Below, in pieces: positions 60,449-64,000 of a stretch of 64,000 bases of DNA; the first letter of the stretch is position 1; each line of letters starts with the position of its first letter. The notes under the pieces were generated by a model. The model saw only the letters and a list, made by a program, of their open reading frames with translations. It did no database searches and had not been told where the DNA came from. The DNA comes from Endobacterium cereale (GTDB lineage: Bacteria; Pseudomonadota; Alphaproteobacteria; Rhizobiales; Rhizobiaceae). Where the stretch lies: contig NZ_WIXI01000051.1 in NCBI RefSeq assembly GCF_009617585.1, positions 186,001 to 250,000 of the forward strand. Reading direction: 5' to 3'. A program made the translations under genes and the position numbers.

Positions 60449-61690
60449 ATGAAAAAGAACGTGCTCATCATCGGCGCCGGCGGCGTCGCACAGGTCGTTG
60501 CCCACAAGTGTGCGCAGAACAATGATGTCCTCGGCGATATCCATATCGCCTCGCGCACCAAGTCGAAATGCGATGACATCATCGCATCCGTGCACGAAAA
60601 GAAGGCCATGAAGACCGAAGGCGTCCTCGAAGGCCACGGCCTCGACGCGCTCGACATCGAAGCCACCAAGGCCTTGATCGTCAAGACCGGTAGCCAGATC
60701 GTCATCAACGTCGGCACCGCCTTCCTCAACATGTCGGTCTTGCGCGCCTGCATGGATACCGGCGTCGCCTATATCGACACCGCCATCCACGAAGAGCCGA
60801 ACAAGATCTGCGAAACGCCGCCGTGGTACGGTAACTACGAGTGGAAGCGTGCCGCCGAATGCGAGGAAAAGGGCATCACCGCCATCCTCGGCGCCGGTTT
60901 TGATCCGGGCGTCGTCAACGCCTATGCGCGTCTCGCCAAGGACGAATATCTCGACACCGTAACCGACGTCGATATCGTCGACATCAATGCCGGCAGCCAC
61001 GGCAAGTACTTTGCCACCAACTTCGATCCGGAAATCAACTTTCGCGAATTCACGGGCGTTGTCTATTCGTGGCAGGGCGGCGAATGGAACGTCAACAAGA
61101 TGTTCGAAATCGGCAAGGACTACGACCTGCCGGTCGTCGGCACCCGCCGCGCCTATCTCTGCGGCCATGACGAAGTGCATTCGCTGGCAAAGAACATGGA
61201 AGGCGCCGACGTGCGCTTCTGGATGGGCTTTGGCGATCACTACATCAACGTCTTCACCGTCCTGAAGAACATCGGCCTCCTGTCGGAACAGCCGGTGAAG
61301 CTCGCCGACGGCTCGGAAGTCGTACCGCTCAAGGTCGTAAAAGCCTGCCTGCCCGACCCGTCGTCGCTGGCGCCGGAATACGAAGGCAAGACCTGCATCG
61401 GCGACTTCGTCAAGGGCACGAAGGACGGCAAGGAACGCACGGTGTTCATCTACAACGTCGCCGACCACAAGGAAGCCTATAACGAAGTTGGTTCGCAGGG
61501 CATTTCCTACACGGCAGGTGTTCCCCCGGTCGCAGCCGCGATGCTCGTCGCAACGGGCGAATGGGATGTGAAGAAGATGGCGAACGTCGAAGAACTGGCG
61601 CCGCGCCCGTTCCTCAACATTCTGAACAAGATCGGCCTGCAGACCTGCATCCGTGACGAACAGGGCGAGCGCGAACTGCATTTCGATTGA
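60449..61690 (+). CDS. Carboxyspermidine dehydrogenase (saccharopine dehydrogenase family)
   Basis: 413 residues. A Rossmann fold starts MKKNVLIIGAGGVAQVVAHK and continues with VAYIDTAIHEEPNK and AILGAGFDPGVVNAYARLAK. This is the CASDH family, joining putrescine and aspartate semialdehyde with NADPH to carboxyspermidine. It follows nspC and shares its transcript. AAGGAG lies 11 bases before ATG 60449; the frame extends to 60320, inside nspC, but without homology. A strong terminator follows 32 bases after the stop. Confidence 0.93.
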   Translation: MKKNVLIIGAGGVAQVVAHKCAQNNDVLGDIHIASRTKSKCDDIIASVHEKKAMKTEGVLEGHGLDALDIEATKALIVKTGSQIVINVGTAFLNMSVLRACMDTGVAYIDTAIHEEPNKICETPPWYGNYEWKRAAECEEKGITAILGAGFDPGVVNAYARLAKDEYLDTVTDVDIVDINAGSHGKYFATNFDPEINFREFTGVVYSWQGGEWNVNKMFEIGKDYDLPVVGTRRAYLCGHDEVHSLAKNMEGADVRFWMGFGDHYINVFTVLKNIGLLSEQPVKLADGSEVVPLKVVKACLPDPSSLAPEYEGKTCIGDFVKGTKDGKERTVFIYNVADHKEAYNEVGSQGISYTAGVPPVAAAMLVATGEWDVKKMANVEELAPRPFLNILNKIGLQTCIRDEQGERELHFD

Positions 61691-61722
61691 GATGCAGCGA
61701 TTGCCTCAACGCTGAAATGACG

Positions 61723-61758
61723 AAAGGCCCGCGAGCGATCGCGGGCCTTTTCCGTTTT
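61723..61758. terminator. Rho-independent terminator of the polyamine operon
   Basis: AAAGGCCCGCG / CGCGGGCCTTT arms (11 bp) around AGCGAT, followed by TTCCGTTTTG. T/A runs on both sides allow it to serve the convergent small gene too. Confidence 0.9.
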
Positions 61759-61776
61759 GCCGCTCGGAGCGGATAA

Positions 61777-61899
61777 TCAGCCGTTCATGTAACGGCGCGG
61801 CTTGGCGGCACGACGCTCGGCACTCTGGCGCTCGACGAAATGGACAAGATTGCTCACCATCCGGCGAGCGGCTTGCAAAAGCAGGTTCCATGCGGTCAT
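61777..61899 (-). CDS. Small basic protein, 40 residues
   Basis: The peptide is MTAWNLLLQAARRMVSNLVH then FVERQSAERRAAKPRRYMNG, a short amphipathic helix with a strongly basic tail. AGGAGA lies seven to eight bases before ATG 61899. It is too short for standard gene finders but has a good ribosome-binding site and clean frame. It has the size and charge of DUF1127-like alphaproteobacterial small proteins, but not their motif. It is convergent with the polyamine operon across the shared terminator. Function unknown. Confidence 0.55.
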   Translation of the reverse strand: MTAWNLLLQAARRMVSNLVHFVERQSAERRAAKPRRYMNG

Positions 61900-62141
61900 G
61901 ACCGTCTCCTCTGGTTGGTTTGTGCTGGCATTGGGTTGATTGATGGCACCGGCTTCCGTTGGCCGGTAAAGGCGTTATGCGCTTGAGCGCTCTCTATGCG
62001 GTAGACCAGACCTACAGGATGATTGCACATTTCTCCGAAAGGCTTTTCTGCCCTCTGGCGCGCATGTAAGGCGCGCGGTAAAAAGCATCATCGAATTCGG
62101 CGAAATCAGCGTATTTCGCATCCTTGACTGGAGATAACGCA

Positions 62142-63047
62142 ATGGATCATCTCGCAACGCTTGTCACAAAAATTGCACAACACACCGATTGCGATGGCGT
62201 TCATCCGACAAAGATTCCGAACCTGTCGCTGATCCGCGTCTCCAACCCCACCGAACCGGTGCGCGGCGTTACGCAGCCTTCGCTCTGCATCGTCGTGCAG
62301 GGCACCAAGCATGTGACGCTGGCCGATCACATCTACGAATATGGTGCCGGCTGCCATCTCGTCGCCTCGGTCGAACTGCCGGTCGTCAATCGCGTCGTCG
62401 CGGCAAGCCCCGATAAACCCTATATGTCCCTGCTTCTAGCGCTCGACATGCCGGCCCTCGGCTCGATGCTGATGGAGATGCCGCGCACGACCGAAACAGG
62501 CACCGCCCGTTGCGGTACAGGCCTTTGTGTCAGCGAAGCCTCACCCGGCCTTCTCGATGCCGCCCTGCGTCTGACCCAGCTTCTGGACACGCCGGAGGAC
62601 ATCGATTTTCTGGCGCCTCTTGCCGAACGTGAGCTGCTGTACCGGCTGATGCGTGGCGAACAGGCTCACAAGGTGCGCCGCCTGCTGATGCCGGAAAGCC
62701 GCCTGCAACAGGTCAACCGCGCCATCACCTGGATCCGCGACAATTATGACAAGCCGTTTTCCATTGATCGCGTCGCCAGCGAAGCGAGCATGAGCTCATC
62801 CTCGCTGCACGAGCATTTTCGCGAAGTCACCGCCATGAGCCCGCTGCAATACCAGAAACAGCTTCGCCTGCAGGAAGCGCGCCGCATGATCCTGGCCGAA
62901 GCACTGGACGCCGCCACCGCCGCCCACCGTGTGGGTTACGACAGCCCGTCGCAGTTCAGCCGCGAATACCGCCGCCTGTTCGGCGCCCCGCCGATCCGCG
63001 ATATTTCGCGGGTGCGGGGTGAGGATGCGAGTTTGGTGGGGGCGTGA
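62142..63047 (+). CDS. AraC family transcriptional regulator
   Basis: 301 residues. The N-terminal cupin-like AraC_N domain (residues 25-160, LSLIRVSNPTEPVRGVTQPS, then LCIVVQGTKHVTLADHIYEY) is followed by two HTH motifs in the C-terminal 100 residues (SIDRVASEASMSSSSLHEHF and HRVGYDSPSQFSREYRRLFG). Such regulators respond to small effectors and often control a neighbouring oxidoreductase, which is not present here. GGAG lies nine bases before ATG 62142; a TTG at 62124 is in frame. The 242-bp region before it (61900-62141) shows no named element. Confidence 0.9.
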   Translation: MDHLATLVTKIAQHTDCDGVHPTKIPNLSLIRVSNPTEPVRGVTQPSLCIVVQGTKHVTLADHIYEYGAGCHLVASVELPVVNRVVAASPDKPYMSLLLALDMPALGSMLMEMPRTTETGTARCGTGLCVSEASPGLLDAALRLTQLLDTPEDIDFLAPLAERELLYRLMRGEQAHKVRRLLMPESRLQQVNRAITWIRDNYDKPFSIDRVASEASMSSSSLHEHFREVTAMSPLQYQKQLRLQEARRMILAEALDAATAAHRVGYDSPSQFSREYRRLFGAPPIRDISRVRGEDASLVGA

Positions 63048-63072
63048 GGCTGACGGGCTGGGGACACGTCAG

Positions 63073-63086
63073 ACCGATAGGTCGGT
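63073..63086. repeat. Operator-like inverted repeat in a convergent gap
   Basis: ACCGA-TAGG-TCGGT within AGACCGATAGGTCGGTAG, a pattern like TetR-family operators. It lies between the ends of the araC gene and the truncated gene, where no promoter is expected. Confidence 0.35.
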
Positions 63087-63123
63087 AGATCTGGACAACG
63101 ACGATCGCACCATTCTGCCGATA

Positions 63124-64000
63124 TCATTGTGCCTGGGAAACAAAACGCTCCTCCAGAATGTCGGCTATATTGTCGTATATGCTGATTGCCGGAAGCGCTG
63201 AAAAATAAGAGTGCTGGTCGTTCTTCTTGAACGGCCACCAGTAATCGACAATGTAAAGCATCCCCTCATGCCAGACGACCCGGACTAAGAGGTGGCCATA
63301 ATCATCATTGTCCCACGCCTTCACGGAATAGCGGAAAATGCCCGTCAACGCCCCGGTGGGACTGGGCTCATAAACCTTACCATAGGCTTTGGTAACCTCG
63401 CCAAAGGCTTGGTTTTGCCCCTGCAGAATTCGTGGCAGCAGGCTTGTACTCAACATCTCAAGGTCAGGCCGCCCGTTGTAGACAACGGACGAGAACCACA
63501 CAGCCCCCTGCAACCCGCCTGTGAAAAACCTGGCCTCCTTCCGACCATCAAAGGTGTTGATCGGAAGGTCCCATGGCTCGGGCATGCGGACATTGACAGC
63601 CTCCCCATCGATGATGAGCTTGGCATTTTTTACACCCTCCCAGTAGCTTGAACCACGGGCGGCACTGAAAACCATATTGTCGATGAATGTCATCGAATAA
63701 TCGCGCGCATAGTCCACGATCTCGTCCCGCGCGCCGTCACCGTCGGCCTTTGAAAGATCGTAAATGAAATGGATCGCAAGCGCCTTGTATCCCCTCGTCA
63801 AACAGTGACTGATAACGCCAGTCTTCGGACGCCCTGAAACCTCCTTGACGCCTTCAGTCAGCGATCCCGACGCATCTGCCGCCTCTCGTTTGGAGACAAC
63901 CGCAAAATCATCCTGCAAGAGGGCGCGACCGCAAAGGCGCCCGGCCGGTGCGGCATATTTCAAGTTGTAGCCAACGACCGTCGTTTCGATCGGCACCGCA
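63124..64000 (-). CDS. Unrecognised protein, 5' end beyond the window
   Basis: At least 291 residues are visible and the frame stays open to the right edge, so the true start is probably outside. No signal peptide or membrane segment is visible in the part present. Conspicuous features are many aromatic residues (YDLSKADGDGARDEIVDYAR, GLQGAVWFSSVVYNGRPD, WHEGMLYIVDYWWPFKKND), a mixed alpha/beta pattern and a C-terminus FVSQAQ. I recognise no family. A GTG at 63996 could be a start but has no supporting ribosome-binding site inside the window. Convergent with araC, 76 bases apart. Confidence 0.6.
   Translation of the reverse strand, partial: AVPIETTVVGYNLKYAAPAGRLCGRALLQDDFAVVSKREAADASGSLTEGVKEVSGRPKTGVISHCLTRGYKALAIHFIYDLSKADGDGARDEIVDYARDYSMTFIDNMVFSAARGSSYWEGVKNAKLIIDGEAVNVRMPEPWDLPINTFDGRKEARFFTGGLQGAVWFSSVVYNGRPDLEMLSTSLLPRILQGQNQAFGEVTKAYGKVYEPSPTGALTGIFRYSVKAWDNDDYGHLLVRVVWHEGMLYIVDYWWPFKKNDQHSYFSALPAISIYDNIADILEERFVSQAQ

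Noticed and set aside
60329-61681. 450-codon minus-strand open frame opposite the carboxyspermidine dehydrogenase gene
   Set aside because: Antisense shadow without motifs; it would read through the nspC-dehydrogenase junction.
1-64000. Search for tRNA, rRNA, CRISPR, integrase, transposase or phage genes
   Set aside because: None could be supported on either strand; the repeats found are short palindromic elements without coding capacity.

Overview
The window looks like a chromosomal segment of a Rhizobiaceae alphaproteobacterium, most likely Agrobacterium or a close relative (Allorhizobium, Rhizobium). Reasons are a fused trpE(G) preceded by a WWW leader peptide, a NolR-type regulator, a Porin_2-type outer-membrane porin, a choXWV choline transporter, the carboxyspermidine route to spermidine, and short palindromic intergenic repeats. 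Coding density is high and there are no tRNA or rRNA genes, CRISPR arrays, insertion sequences or prophage genes. The gene at each edge is cut by the window.

Layout. 0-9 kb: a minus-strand set (CCA-adding enzyme, NUDIX CoA pyrophosphatase, DUF1285) diverges from a MoxR / DUF58 / DUF4159 / large membrane protein operon that carries an internal palindromic repeat. 9-17 kb: LysR with a divergent Tat-exported metallo-beta-lactamase, an MFS transporter, acetyltransferases, a glutathionyl-hydroquinone reductase, NUDIX, a metallophosphoesterase and an ECF sigma/anti-sigma pair. 17-25 kb: leuA with a probable leucine attenuator, a BenE transporter, a CHASE-PAS-GGDEF-EAL protein and a ClpP paralogue. 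25-34 kb: HupE, DUF2076, queF with a cation diffusion facilitator, MarR, a signal-peptidase-like protein and trpE(G) with a complete tryptophan attenuator. 34-43 kb: extensin-like protein, fhs, a LuxR solo with a PAS protein, TetR, porin, DUF2333. 43-52 kb: pseudoazurin under an FNR-type box, choXWV, a HugZ-like protein, a NolR homologue, an exporter and a Liv binding protein. 52-64 kb: a DUF4166 protein, a DUF393 protein, an EndoU-like ribonuclease with a lamin-tail domain, adenine deaminase, a hydrolase, an ArsR/SRPBCC pair, the two-gene carboxyspermidine pathway, a 40-residue basic protein, AraC, and an unrecognised truncated gene.

Most content is housekeeping or common accessory metabolism. 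The points I consider most worth attention are the EndoU + lamin-tail fusion (53.9-55.2 kb), the leuA leader (19.6-19.8 kb, with promoter, Leu-rich peptide and competing hairpins), twin ArsR operators exactly 40 bp apart, paired 12-14 bp palindromes and 18-bp direct repeats between tetR and the porin, a perfect 19-bp-arm palindrome between divergent genes at 28.55 kb, and two 86-bp members of one repeat family that both lie between convergent genes. All function calls come from reading motifs and from memory of protein families. No database search was run.
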